Positions 23,225-34,640 of a stretch of DNA of 64,000 nucleotides are shown here, piece after piece. This DNA comes from Siphonodentalium dalli. Its lineage: Eukaryota; Mollusca; Scaphopoda; Gadilida; Siphonodentaliidae. The notes below the pieces were generated by a model, which was given only the letters and a program-made list of their open reading frames with translations, made no database searches and was not told the DNA's origin. The position numbers and the translations under genes are program-made. Position 1 is the first letter of the stretch; each line of letters starts with the position of its first letter. Where the stretch lies: positions 154,695,577-154,759,576 of the forward strand of contig CP136065.1 in NCBI GenBank assembly GCA_032622095.1, in the 5' to 3' direction.

Positions 23225-24245
23225 TCTTAACAAGTATCTATATTCTAAATTTTATCAAATCGGAGGACATTATCGCGCTAACGAGCTAAAAATTCACGAA
23301 AAATGACTAATTAAGGGCCATAACTCTATCAAATTTTATCGGGCCAGGCTGGTTTTCGAACTCGTCCAGGATATAATTGGAAGACACCTATATACCAAAT
23401 TTTAGTTGAATCGGAGGACGTTTGTTGAAGTTATCGCGCTAACAAGCTAAACATTCACGAAAAATGACTAATTAAGGGCCATAACTCTATCAAATTTTAT
23501 TGGGCCAGGCTGGTTTTCGAACTCGTCCAGGATATTATTGGAAGACACTTGTATACCAAATTTTAGTTGAATCGGATGACGTTTGTTGAAGTTATCGCGC
23601 TAACGAGCTCAAAATTCGTACAAAATGACTACTTAAAGGACCATAACTCTATCAAATTTTATCGGAACGGGCCGGTTTTCTAACTCGTCCGAGGTATTCT
23701 TGGGAGACACCTATATATCAAAATTTCAATCAAATAGGATGATGTTAGTTAAATTATCGCGCTAACGAGCTGAAAATTTGTGAAAAAATGACTAATTAAG
23801 GGCCATAACTCTTATCAAATTTTATCGGACCTGGCCGGTTTTTTTGAACTCGACCGAGATATTCTTGGGAGACACCTATATACCAAATTTCAATCAAATC
23901 GGATAACGTTTGTTGAAGTTATCGCGCTAACGAGCTGAAAATTCGTGAAAAATGACTATTTAAGGGCCATAACTCTATCAAATTTTATCGGACCAGGCCG
24001 GTTTTCGAACTCATCCGAGGTATTCTTGGGAGACACCTATATCCCAAATTTCAATCGAATCAGATAACGTTTGTTGAAGTTGTTGCGCTAACGAGCCTAA
24101 AATCAGTGAAAAATGGCAAAGGGCCATAACTCTGTAATAAATGTGCGGACGAACCCGATCTTTTTTGTCTGCAGCTTACGTGCATGGATATGTACTCACA
24201 TACCAATTTTTTTTTTAATCCGTCAATATACGGTTGAGTTATAAG
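23225..24245 (+). repeat. P-B' tandem core-repeat array, about 160-167-bp units
   Basis: Six units share TTATCGCGCTAACGAGCT, AAAATGACTAATTAAGGGCC, ATAACTCTATCAAATTTTATC and a GGTTTTCGAACTCGTCC stretch. Starts lie near 23270, 23430, 23594, 23754, 23921 and 24080. A related single stretch occurs at 48.15-48.35 kb. The array ends at CACGCTGCCTGCCCGCCC without a clear terminal hairpin. Confidence 0.8.
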
Positions 24246-24418
24246 CAAAACACGCTGCCTGCCCGCCCACCGTCCCTCATCAAACTTTGGAAAAAAACTC
24301 GACTAAAAACACAGATAGAATCAAAGCACTATTTGGCACAATGGTGTGAGCCAGTTTCCCCGTTAATTTGTAAACATAAACCCACATCAAACTTGCAAAA
24401 ATGTTCTATCTGTCATTA

Positions 24419-25875
24419 TTAACCCTTTCATGACAGGACCTGAACTAGTGCAGCATTAACTCTTTCAACCCGGCAGCCCGCTAAAAGAGGGCACGACGTA
24501 ATTTACATTAACCCCGACAGCCTGCTTTAGCGGGCAGAGTGCAATTGTCGGGAATAATGCAATATTTCCAGAGATATACAAATGATTTTATTGGTTAGCA
24601 ACTTGTATATCTTTTGGGTGATATTCGGTATCAATACTAATTTATTGGTGCGCACGAATACCTAACATGTACGCCATTAAGAGTATTTCCAGGCCTAAAT
24701 ATAGACAGCACCTGTATGATGTCACGATTACTATTTTGGGGTTTCCTAAAAATCGATGACGCAATACTGCCATATATATGGTATGGTGTTTTGAGTCACA
24801 TTTCGATTTTGGTTTATTGTTTATCACAAAAACATACCGATAACATTATTAGTATTACGTTTATGAAATAAAGATTATGTTGACCTTTCTAACAATGTTT
24901 TATTTGTGGTATCCGTCTAATGTCTCCTATTTTCGGCGCAACATCGACGGACATCAGCGTGCCGCACAACGGCGCGACTTTAATAATAATAGCGGCACGT
25001 GCATATTATAAACATCACATTGATATTCCTAATCATTTTGGGAATCCGATCAGGACATTGGGAGTTGTTTTATTTGGAATGTTACTCATAATTCTTCAAC
25101 TTACTGACAAGTAAATCCCTGTGGGGTATAAAATTGCTAAATGTGGGAGTATATGTCTGTTTCCGTCAAATTGTGTTTTGGGCATACTAGCTAGGTTAGT
25201 ACTGGTCTGCTCTTGCCTTTGATAAAGCAATTATGTTCAATGAACCAAGTGGTAAACATTTGAAACTACACAGAGGGTCATCACAACCACGTTTATACAC
25301 CACACTTGCAAAGAATGACACATATATATGTACATGTATGTATTTGTGGGAAAATATTGATATGCGAAGTTGATATCCCAGATACAGGTGATACATGGGA
25401 CTATAGCATATATTGGGGTTCAATGTCCCTTCTCTGTTCTCACCTGCACACACCTGATATATTATTTAGATGTGACGCCCCAACTGATATATAACACAAA
25501 GTGAAGGTCATTTGTTAACAATCATAAAACACGCAGTTTGCCATACCCGACATCACTCAAAAGGTAGTATTGCAGCAATACACCAGGGACACATAATTTT
25601 ACTTAGGCAAGCTGATAATCCAGGGTTCTGGGACATCTATATATGTATATTCAGGGATGAAAGAGTTAAAGATCCTGTGCATGCATTCTCTTATATATGC
25701 GAGTCTCCCATAGGGATCCTCGCATATATAAGAGAATGAATTGGTTTACATGGTCAAGGTAATTATTGTTAGGCCAATCTATTCTCTTATATATGTGAGT
25801 CTCCCTATTATAAGAGAATGCATTGGCACAGGGTTTCTGCAAAATTTCAGGAAGCTCCAGTAATGAAAGGGTTAA
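24419..25875 (+). mobile_element. T1 MITE opened by another TTAA element
   Basis: The outer left end TTAACCCTTTCATGACAGG...GTGCAGCATTAA is at 24419-24459. The rest of the T1 copy resumes at 25670 with AGATCCTGTGC, both hairpins, and CCAGTAATGAAAGGGTTAA ending at 25875. Joined without the insert it reads as a normal T1 element, so the insert used the internal TTAA of T1. Confidence 0.85.
24456..25669. mobile_element. T3 TTAA element nested in T1, about 1.2 kb
   Basis: The left end TTAACTCTTTCAACCCGG is matched by the inverse of the right end, GGGATGAAAGAGTTAA, and TTAA is present at both borders. An internal hairpin near the left end pairs AGCCCGCTAAAAG with the CTGCTTTAGCGGGC region. The plus-strand frame at 24920-25114 (64 codons, hydrophobic near its end) does not look like a piggyBac transposase, so I regard the element as non-autonomous. 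Confidence 0.75.
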
Positions 25876-25923
25876 ACAGGCGAAGTTTATCAATGGAGCC
25901 TTCTGATTTGCAATTCCGACCTA

Positions 25924-26141
25924 CAGTAATGCACTAAATAATCGACTCCTTAACCACAGCAGAATTATGGGTAATTTTTCAGGATTTAGTCGGAAATATG
26001 GCTTGTTGCCATTCATCGGAAAGCTCTCAGTGAGAGCTTTCCGATGAATGGCAACAAGCCATATTTCCGACTAAATCCTGAAAAGTTACCCATAATTCTG
26101 CTGTGGTTAAGGAATCGATTATTCAGGGTATTACTCTACTG
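25924..26141. mobile_element. M palindromic MITE, full length
   Basis: The copy starts CAGTAATGCACTAAATAATCG and has an intact CTCTCAGTGAGAG centre. The right terminus, GGGTATTACTCTACTG, has a few extra bases. TA lies on both sides. Confidence 0.9.
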
Positions 26142-27298
26142 TAAAGAGTATATGTCATGATAATTACCAAAACAGGCAAAAGATTCAAGTTTCAACAGTT
26201 TTTCAACAGTTTGTGAACTTGTGGTCTCAGCCATTGTTGTAGGGAAATCCCGCTCTAAATATAGAATGTGAAACTTTTCAATAAGCTGTACCAGCTGGTT
26301 ACAGAGTTAGAAAGGAAGTATGACTGGTGCACTCTGGTAGAGATTGGTTTCCACGGTTGCCCCTTGAATGGATGACTCATATTTGTCCAGGCAATTTAGA
26401 AATTTTGCCATGACTTCTTTGCCACGATACAGTTATTTACATGTGTGTACACATTGTTGCCCAAGAGACAGCCAATAGCATAGGCTCCTGATCCGACTGT
26501 GTGCCCAGCACAGTGTCATCCATGCATGGACATGATACTGTGAGAGGAGTGAAGGTATGAAAATTATCTAGTACATTTTTTTTATATGTCTGATAAATTA
26601 TTTTGCTTCAGAAATAATTTTAAGAGATTTCATTATGGGATTGATGTTTGATTCGTGATGATCATGGTACTAGGAGTGCAAATGTTGATACAAAATTTGA
26701 CCGATGCCATGACAACGGCGAGGATGTAGCTCAGAGGTCGCCAACTGAACAATTGAATTATCCGCTCCTAAACAGTGGAGAAAGTAGTGATTATGAAACA
26801 TGACTGTGGTATGATTCAGTATCTACAGTGAACAAACTGTTTATTGAACTTATAAACATACTACAATACATCCATATATTGTATCTCACGTGACTTTGTT
26901 ATTGAAATCAAGCTTTCCGATTGGTTGGCTACTCGACTCTATTAGTCGTAGTTGTATACTACGCCTTCAAGTCTCTCCCATCGTGCACTATGCATATGTA
27001 GTTTTGACTACTAAAAATAGTAACGAACACTACATCAAACTTTGTTCTGAAACTACTTGTTATTTCGCCGCTGATCCAAATTAAAACTTCAGTAAGGCGA
27101 ACATCAATTGTCTGAACTTTTAAGTTGAAAATAGTAGTTTCCTACTGCTAAATCAAAATTACAAAGGCAAAAAAAACAAACAAACAAACCTGAACAAAGA
27201 GGAATTTAAATTATTATTATTATTATTTTTTTTTTAAATGGTGTTTGCCCACTGGTTTGCCTTTAATTTCTGCATTTGTTCGATACAATATAATAATT
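26142..27298. other. Unique DNA, nothing recognised
   Basis: GATGTAGCTCAGAGG at 26725 resembles a tRNA A box but has no B box behind it. The frame at 26890-27084 lacks support. Confidence 0.4.
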
Positions 27299-27428
27299 AG
27301 AGCATGACTTGTCGTGAAATACGCCGATATAGTGCATAGTGCGGTTGTGTAGTTCACTCCGCTTCGCGTCGTGAACGACACAACCTCACTATGCACTATA
27401 TCGGCGTATTTCACTCCAAGCCATGCTC
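27299..27428. repeat. Long hairpin (foldback), CpG-rich loop
   Basis: The left arm GAAATACGCCGATATAGTGC...AGTGCGGTTGTGT is mirrored by ACACAACCTCACT...CACTATATCGGCGTATTTC. The arms are about 50 bases with few mismatches, and the loop GTTCACTCCGCTTCGCGTCG is CpG-rich. AGAGCATG and CATGCTCT extend the outer stem. It resembles the hairpins at 337 and 59886 in size and loop type. Confidence 0.82.
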
Positions 27429-27451
27429 TATTTATTAAATAGTACGTCCAG

Positions 27452-28300
27452 GCCTGAAAATATGGTGCTGGACATTTGCAGAATAAGGTCCCCAGAGGGT
27501 GAATTTAATGACTCTACCCTGCACAGTGGGCTAGCATAACTAAATTCACCATCTTGGGACCTCATTCTGCTTAGGTATCATCTTCTGTGCAAAGTATGTT
27601 TATTATCAAATTAACAAGTTTTTTTCAGAAACTTCTTCACAAAGATTCTATTTACAGTGTAGTTTAGATTCTCTATATCCCCAGATAGGCAGACGACAAA
27701 TTGCATAATCAATATGCCTAATGGGTGTACATCACAATATTCACCATCTGGGAGCTTAAATCTGAGTCTAGGTCTCCCTTAGCAGATGAGGCCATGCAGA
27801 ATGAGGTCTCCAGAAGAAAAATTGGTGATGCTAAATTCACCTTCTGGGGACCTCATTCTTAAAATGGCCACGACCATATTCTCAGGCAAGCCTGATTATA
27901 TTGAGTCTGTCATTTGCAGAATGAGGTCCTCAGAGGGTGAATTTAGTGATGGTATCCCGCATAGCGGGCTAGCATCACCAAATTCACCTCATTCTGCATG
28001 GCCTCATCCACTATTTATGCATTGGGAACCTCGTTTATGTATTGTGTCGTCAGGCAATTGGGGGATATAGAGAAACTAAACAAAAAAAGAGATAGAATCT
28101 ATGTGAAGAAGTTTCTATAGAAATTTGATTATAAAGAAACTTTCCAGAAAAGATGAGGCCTAAGCAGAATGAGGTCTCCAGAGGATGAATTTAGTGATTC
28201 CAGCTCCCTATGCGAGATAGCGTCACTAAATTCACCCTTTGGGGACCCCATTCTGCAAATGATAGGCACACTAAACTCAGGCTTGTTCTCAGGTCTGAGT
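27452..28300. mobile_element. G element invaded by a second G element
   Basis: The left end GGCCTGAAAATATGGT matches the inverse of ACCATATTCTCAGG, which is itself split by the nested copy at 27887-28285. The left arm palindrome is at 27477-27572. The internal part ends with CACCTTCTGGGGACCTCATTC at 27837-27858. Confidence 0.75.
27887..28285. mobile_element. Nested G element with 8-bp target duplication
   Basis: Ends CAAGCCTG and CAGGCTTG, 399 bp long. TTCTCAGG is duplicated at 27879-27886 and 28286-28293. The target is the right terminal repeat of another G copy. An 8-bp duplication with CA...TG ends fits the hAT group, although other groups also make 8-bp duplications. Confidence 0.82.
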
Positions 28301-28667
28301 ATGTATATTAGCTGAAATCCCTATTAAAAGGCTGATCATGCAGAGGTGGGGCTATAACATTGGAAGGAATGTCTGATAAGATGTTTGCGAGCCCCACTGA
28401 CTTCCAATGAGGACAATTCGTCAATTGTAGTCTTGTCCTGATTATAAATTTAAAAGAAACTGTCCGTACTGTCTAGCCTTTTAACAGGTCAAACACCCTT
28501 GAAATGTGATATTTTATATTGATTTTCCTTTACATTAACGAGGATTCTTTCAAAAAGAAATAACATTTGTATCTTCCAATAACCATACTTGAAACCAGAG
28601 TAATGTGAAGTAATGACACTAAAGAGCTACAATATTGCTTCTCGGCCAGCTTCTGTCTGGCATCCTA

Positions 28668-28828
28668 CTGTAATGCCCTAAATAATTGACTCCTTAACCA
28701 CAGCAGAATTATGGATAACTTTTCAGGATTTAGTCGGAAATATGGCTTGTTGCCATTCATCGGAAAGCTCTCACCGAGTTCCCATAATTCTGATGTGGTT
28801 AAGAAGTCGATTATTTAGGGCATTACTG
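28668..28828. mobile_element. M MITE, right arm shortened
   Basis: The left arm is whole up to GCTCTCACCGAG. The sequence then jumps to TTCCCATAATTCTGATGTGG and the normal right terminus GGGCATTACTG. Confidence 0.85.
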
Positions 28829-28937
28829 TATATGCCTGACTACTGTTTTGTTTCCAAATTACTTTTCTTGACTGACTCCATAAGAAGTCTAAATACATGT
28901 ATAAGCTATACAAGCAACATTGCATTGATACTAATAC

Positions 28938-29108
28938 CATGGTCTATTATTAATCTGGAGGGGGTTTCAGGAAAAATAAGCAGACGACAGATGATGAAGT
29001 GCAGAAGCAGTCCTATTTATTAGAGGGAAATGTTCAAGTAATAAGTTCAACAAACGAATGATATAAACTACTCATCAATAGGTATTTTAATAGCAATGAA
29101 AGGGTTAA
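28938..29108 (-). mobile_element. T2 MITE fragment
   Basis: GGTCTATTATTAATCTGG, AAAATAAGCAGACGACAGAT and AATAAGTTCAACAAACGAATG are in the order of a reversed T2 copy, ending in AATGAAAGGGTTAA. The other end is missing. Confidence 0.6.
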
Positions 29109-29146
29109 TGGCATGAGAATTTTAACATTAAATTCTGAGTAGTCTA

Positions 29147-29362
29147 CAGTAATGCCCTAAATAATCGACTCCTTAACCACAGTAGAATTATGGGTAACTT
29201 TTCAGGATTTAGTTGGAAATATGGCTTGTTGCCATTCATCGGAAAGCTCTCACTGAGAGCTTTCCGATGAATGGCAACAAGCCATATTTCCAACTAAATC
29301 CTGGAAAGTTACCCATAATTCTGCTGTGGTTATTAAGGAGTCAATTATTTAGGTCATTACTG
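29147..29362. mobile_element. M palindromic MITE, full length
   Basis: Ends CAGTAATGCCC and GGTCATTACTG with TA on both sides. Both arms share TTTAGTTGGAAATATGG, where most copies have AGTCGG, so the arms of this copy changed together. Confidence 0.92.
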
Positions 29363-29684
29363 TACTTTCTTCCTACAAAACTGGTCTTATTATAAAAGGT
29401 CGTTAAACCATATACCTGTTGACAGAAGTAAAATGTCATTATGGTACCCTCCAATAAATTATATTTTCCCCTGTTTACAGACATTTCATTCTAGTGTAAT
29501 CACCTGTCTTACACTTAAAGGTTACAGATATAAATAGACCTTTGTTGTCTTATATCTGTGCTAAGTGAATCAGTGACATACAAAAGGAAGAAATTGCATG
29601 AAATAATTCTCTAAGAATAACTTCAAATGTGTAGGGAGAAAAAAGTGTTATGAACTGAGCAAGGTTTTAGCAGAACTTTGGCCA

Positions 29685-29870
29685 TTAACCTTTCTATGAC
29701 TGGATCTTCCTGAAATTTTATGAAAACCCTGTGCCAATGCATTCTTTTTTATATATGCAAGTCTCCCATTGGGAGCCTCACATATATACATTATATATAC
29801 ATACAGAGAATACATTGGCCTAACAATATTTACCCTGAACTTTAAAGCCAGTGCGTTCTCTTCTATATGC
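29685..29870 (-). mobile_element. T1 MITE fragment, reverse
   Basis: The copy starts TTAACCTTTCTATGACTGG and contains the first hairpin with loop GTCTCCCATTGGGAGCC and a small ATATACAT expansion. It fades after GTGCGTTCTCTTCTATATGC. Confidence 0.7.
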
Positions 29871-30007
29871 CAGGTAAAAACATTGGTGAACAGCAGTTGG
29901 AAATGCGAAAGCGAACGTAGGTTGACTTTTCTGATAGCTTAATTTACAAATCAACATTTAGTGTAATCTATGTCGGTTTTTAGACCAATAGTCAAATAAT
30001 TTCCAAC

Positions 30008-30260
30008 TTAAGCATTCTATACTAAAGCACCATTGATGAGTAGTGATCCCATAGGAAATGTTCAGATAATAAGTTCAACAATAGGTCGTTTGTTGAACTT
30101 ATTATCTAAACATTTCCATCAATAAATACAGCTTCTTTTGCACTTTTATTTATCTGCCATCTGCTTTTATCACCTTAACATCCCTTCAAATCAATAATAT
30201 ACCATTCCTATGTACACTTTTTAACCGACTGGGAGAATCCATTTAGAATAGAAAGGGTTA
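30008..30260 (+). mobile_element. T2 TTAA-flanked MITE
   Basis: It runs from TTAAGCATTCTATACTAAAGC to TTTAGAATAGAAAGGGTTA. The inner palindrome AATAAGTTCAACAATAGG mirrored by TTTGTTGAACTTATTATC is intact. Confidence 0.82.
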
Positions 30261-31074
30261 GAGGGACCCAAGGCACTGGCAGTGGGTAAATGTGCAAAAT
30301 ATATAAAAGTGTGTAAAACATCACTAAGAAGAACATGGAGAAAATATTAACCACTTGGCTGCTAAATGACGTTATGACGTCATGTGCTGGGCTGTTGACG
30401 TTATTGCCATTTTCCAGTGGAAAAATATAACGGGTGGTATCACAAGAACCATAAAACTGACTCACTGACCATAAAACTGACTCAAATCAAATAAATTTGA
30501 AAAATGATCAAGGAAATATGGGTTGATACAAAAATCGAACTTGGCACTGAACGAGTTAATCTGATTGCATTAGTATCTACGGGCTGAGATACATGGTTGT
30601 GATGTTTATATTAGCTAATCATCTTTGATTGAGGTTCCCTTTCGATGAAGCAGCCCTTCTACAAATTTATTGTTCCGGAAACTGGTTTATTATCTGTTGA
30701 TAAATGATAGGCGAGAATTAAATTTAACTGGTTTCAGGTCAATATCACTGCAAGTATCAGCATCGCAATGAAAACGAGTCGTCGAAACATTAATCGTTCA
30801 AACAGTTATTTTTGTAACATAAGACTCAATCTGAAGAAACTGATAGTATTTGGCAACTTTTAAAAGAATTTGGCAAAAATTATTTTCATTTGGCAAAAGT
30901 AAATTTTGGGAGAGTGCAGACCCTACTTATATTGTAACATCACAATTATTTGACATGCGTTTAATTTCCTAACTTGTTTAAGCAACAGCAGAAAGAAGGT
31001 CTGTACTGGTCATGCAGTCTCTGCACAATAATGTTAAAATTCAATTAAAACTGTTCATATGTTGAAAAATAGAG
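30261..31074. other. Unique DNA, nothing recognised
   Basis: TTGGCAACTTTTAAAAG, AATTTGGCAAAAATTATT and ATTTGGCAAAAGTAAATTT around 30850-30905 form a short TTTGGC-rich patch in the style of the hAT-like element ends at 42.5 kb. I cannot define an element here. Confidence 0.3.
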
Positions 31075-31235
31075 ATTATCACTACAGTGAAGTGATCTGT
31101 GTCTCCATATCATGCCGAGTTGAGATGGTGAGATCCTGGATCAGATGAGCTGCCGCATGCTGAGAGTCTGATTTGTGATCTCACCTTCAACGAGATGTGA
31201 TGTGGAGACTCAGATCACTTCACTGTTGTAATAAT
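31075..31235. repeat. Imperfect long hairpin
   Basis: The left arm CAGTGAAGTGATCTGTGTCTCC...GTTGAGATGGTGAGATC is mirrored by GATCTCACCTTCAAC...GGAGACTCAGATCACTTCACTG. The loop is about 50 bases. It is probably a decayed foldback element. Confidence 0.7.
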
Positions 31236-31669
31236 ATGTTTATTATATGACCAATTGAACTTACAACCAACCTCTGAAATTTGTTAAGAAAAAGGTGATC
31301 AGTTGAATTCAAATTTAATGAACGAATCGTGACAAGTTAATCAATAAAAACAATTTCAAGAAGAAATTTCTCAATTAAAAATATTTTCGGAGCCTCGTTC
31401 TGATTCAGACACGCATGATATGGAATTGGATCATGATACTATCATGATCCGATTTATCAGAAAACCATCACCAAACGATAGTGGAATTTAGTAAAAATAA
31501 TGAGTCATATAATAATGAGGATTATCTTACAAATAAGCATCATCATCAAAATGTCAATAACTTAACTGGAATAATAACATGCAGGGAAAACTAGTGGATT
31601 TAAAAGTGGAGGAGAGGTTCTACGAAATTTCAATAAATATGAATGGAAAGTATAGTTATCTGTAACTTT

Positions 31670-32165
31670 TTTGGTTATAGGCGCTGACCTAGTAGGGTGA
31701 TCTCATGACTATTAACCAAATAATGACCTGCTGCAAATTTAATAAAAGGTCGCAGACCCCATGTCCCCCGAAATGAGGTGGCAGTCAAAAAAGGCATAAC
31801 TCTGTCGAAAATCATCGGACCATGACCATACATACTCAAACTTGGCCTGTGTCTTCTCAAATGTGAATCACGTACCAAATATGAAGAAATACTTTTGAAT
31901 ATTGCTGCAATTATCATTTCAATATGGCTCAAATTATCATCCGGACAACACATAAACTGAAATTTCTAATTTTAAAAATGGGCTTAAACCCCATCAAAAA
32001 TCATCGGACCGTGACCAAAATGGAACTTGATCTCAATAATGTGATGGCTATTCCTCATACTAAGTTTTGTTTCGATCGGATAATTTGAACTGGAGTTAAC
32101 AACCGGACAAGAAATGGGATGGAAACACGGACGTATGCATGCCCATACATTTGAGCCTTACGTGG
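31670..32165 (-). repeat. Core-repeat element fragment (GGCATAACTCTG type)
   Basis: AAAAATCATCGGACC appears twice about 180 bases apart, with CTCAAATTATCATCCGGAC and a GGAAACACGGACG stretch behind. This is the same general design as the other core-repeat elements but a separate family. The open frame inside is repeat-derived. Confidence 0.5.
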
Positions 32166-32923
32166 TCTTTCTTTGTTATTTTTGACAGTTTTGACCACTT
32201 AAAACAAAATAACAATGACCAAACTCATAGTCCTGTATAGAATAACAGGCATCAGGTGGTATTCTTTTGTCATCATGTCAAACTCTCTCTGTCTTATTCT
32301 TCACCCATTCATTAATATTCATTTCTATCCATACATCTAAAACATATGTTTATTCACTGGAATCCATATCTATATCTAAATACAATTTAAATATTAATTT
32401 AATCTGAAAATTATAGTGAAATATTTAACTTATTTATATAGCCATTATTGATTGTATTCTGTCAGTCAGGGGTGCCGGGTAGACGGCCGTTATAGACCAT
32501 GGCACTCCACACAATACGTATAAGAATTCACTTATATTTTAATATATTAATTGGTAAAAACTTGTGCCCCAATCCCTTTTGTATATTATGCAAATAAAAT
32601 ATGTTTCAAGTCATGTATTAATGTATAATGTATTGTGAAATAAAAAATATCCTACTCAATCCTTCATCCACCCTTGACCACCTAAGACTCAAATGTTTAA
32701 ACAGACGGACGTGGCTGATTACAGTAGTTCTCCGAAAATTTTGGGGGACAATAAAGGTGACCGCTTGCATTAAACATAAATAACAAAGTATCTAAATTTA
32801 AACAGGAAATTTAAGATTCTTATTTATCATGCAGAAGAAATTTAAAATCCTTTCGCTAAATTTGCATGGTATATTTCTATAAATTGTTTTATAAGCTGCT
32901 CAATAGTAGATAAATTGTTGTTC
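32166..32923. other. Unique AT-rich DNA
   Basis: CAAATAAAATATG and GAAATAAAAAATATCC near 32590-32650 are AATAAA-like words. I see no gene that they would end. Confidence 0.35.
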
Positions 32924-33411
32924 TTAAAGGTACTCAACCCGATAAAACTCCTCTCAATTACTATTTCAATGGCTTCGGGGGTCAAAAATATTTGATTCGA
33001 GTCGAGGAAGTCACCCATCAAAGCTCAGATTTGTTAGATATCGATTTTAGAAATCTATTATTTTTCATTATCGGGAATTCTTTCTGGCCCAGAAGATAGT
33101 CAAACATTCGTTATTATTACCCACTTGATTATAGAGTTATCCATCCTTGTCTGTTTGAATAGAATTTTGGCGTAAAATCTCGAGCAGGTTACCAAATTGA
33201 CGGCAGTTATTGGTACTCATCTCGAGAACATAAGAATTTTCAAAAATCAATATCTAATAACTCTGAGCTTTGTTTGATGGGTTCCTCGACTCGAATCAAA
33301 TATTTTTTACCCCCAACGCCAAAGAAATAGTAATATAGGACCCTCTGATCGGATTGTTGTTGTTGGAATCTGTTGAGATGGGGACCCTCTTTACGGGTTG
33401 AGTACCTTTAA
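32924..33411. mobile_element. T4 TTAA-flanked foldback element
   Basis: The left end TTAA + AGGTACTCAACCCG is mirrored by CGGGTTGAGTACCT + TTAA. Longer inner arms also pair: TTTGATTCGAGTCGAGGAAG with the CTCGACTCGAATCAAATATTTT region. The element is about 490 bp and non-coding. Confidence 0.78.
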
Positions 33412-34079
33412 TATACTGCGATGCTGCTTTAGTTTTATGAAAAGAATTATTTGTATCCAATGACATGAGAATCAAAATGCCAAGATTATTTTAAATCTGC
33501 CACAATATTCATATTCATCATTTAGGCTAAACATTACTGATAACAATCCAATTTGCATCAATGCCATAAGATGGGTTTAGTTTGTTTTGAGTAAATGATA
33601 GTTGTCACCAGAAAATATTTCAGGGGACTATAGAAATGAGCGGTGTATCCATCTGCATGTCAAGCCTTCTGTCTGCACGTCCTTCCAAAACGTTTGTTGT
33701 ACGGATGATAACTTGAATATTATTAAACAGAATTTTATGAAACTTGGTATGTTGCCTTCGTATGAGAAAGTCCATTCTAATTTAGTACTAGTATGTGGAT
33801 TAATCACATGAAAATACAGGTCAAGTTCGAATTTGGATTCGGTCCGACCATTTATGACATAGTTATGCTCCTTTTTACACTCATAATTTGCCAATTATTA
33901 TTCTGGTATCTAATCAAATTTGTTAACAACATAGAAGCAAAGTTTAATTCAATGATGTTCCCGGAATTACATTTTTCATTTCTTTAAAACCCACCGGTCA
34001 AATAAAAGACACCATATTCGGGAAACATGTGTCCTAGCTGCCTTTTATTGGGTAGGGAACAAGGTAGTAAGTCACTCAC
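33412..34079. other. Intergenic or intronic DNA below the last exon
   Basis: A GTACGGATGATAACTTGAATATT-like stretch at 33700-33860 is in core-repeat style (TTCGAATTTGGATTCGGTCCGACC). No further exon with AG/GT borders could be supported. Confidence 0.35.
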
Positions 34080-34169
34080 CATCGGATGGGTTGAGACCAT
34101 TATCTGTGGATGAGGGTTTTGATGAGGACAGTATGTAGTCTGTACTTTCTGGTGTCTGTGGTTGCATAT
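34080..34169 (-). CDS. Exon of the Tyr-motif gene (34.1 kb)
   Basis: A 90-bp exon, phase 1 at both ends. On the minus strand the acceptor reads TTCTCCAATTCAG and the donor GTGAGTG. It adds 29 whole codons, including PESTDYILSSSKPSSTDNG. The DYILS part is one copy of the [DE]YxLS motif seen in three other exons, and KPSST is shared with the 37.6 kb exon. The composition is Ser/Thr/Pro-rich and probably disordered. It is the most downstream exon found; the gene must continue, since no stop is reached, but I could not find the next exon before the window start. I do not recognise the protein. Confidence 0.72.
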
Positions 34170-34386
34170 CTGAATTGGAGAACATTTTGAGTAATAGCCT
34201 ATAATTACATCTTTTTGAATGATAAACTGTTTTCAAGCTTAGCAGCAAACCTCTACATGCATAACTCTGGAAATTTGACAAAGTGACAGCCCAATTCAGA
34301 GTAGACTGATGTTGATCATAACGATTATCTAATAGCAAGGTTTCGAACACAAATAGAATTGAAAGATGCACTGGTGCTCAAGAACA

Positions 34387-34640
34387 AACATCTGCCGATC
34401 ATGATCGGCAGATGTTTAACCCATAACCTCAGCAATAGTGATCAGCTATTTTCATCTTGGATGCTAAAATCAATAACATTCAATGTTAATCTTCCAAGAT
34501 TAGATTTTATTTTCGAAAAAGAGCCATAACTCCATTAAAAAAATTTGGATCAAACCCATACTCGAACTTGATCTGTATTTTGGGCTGAGAAACTCACATA
34601 CCAAATTTGGTTTAGATCCGGGCTTCAATCAGTGTTTCAC
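34387..34640 (+). repeat. Small palindromic repeat plus P-C core unit
   Basis: CTGCCGATCATGATCGGCAG and AGATGTTTAACCCATA match the blocks at 7.51 and 51.79 kb. From 34500, GAGCCATAACTCC and CCCATACTCGAACTTGATC match the P-C core unit at 9.5 and 52.7 kb. Confidence 0.5.

Noticed and set aside
26715-26745. tRNA A-box-like word GTAGCTCAGAGG
   Set aside because: No B box follows at the right distance and no cloverleaf can be formed.
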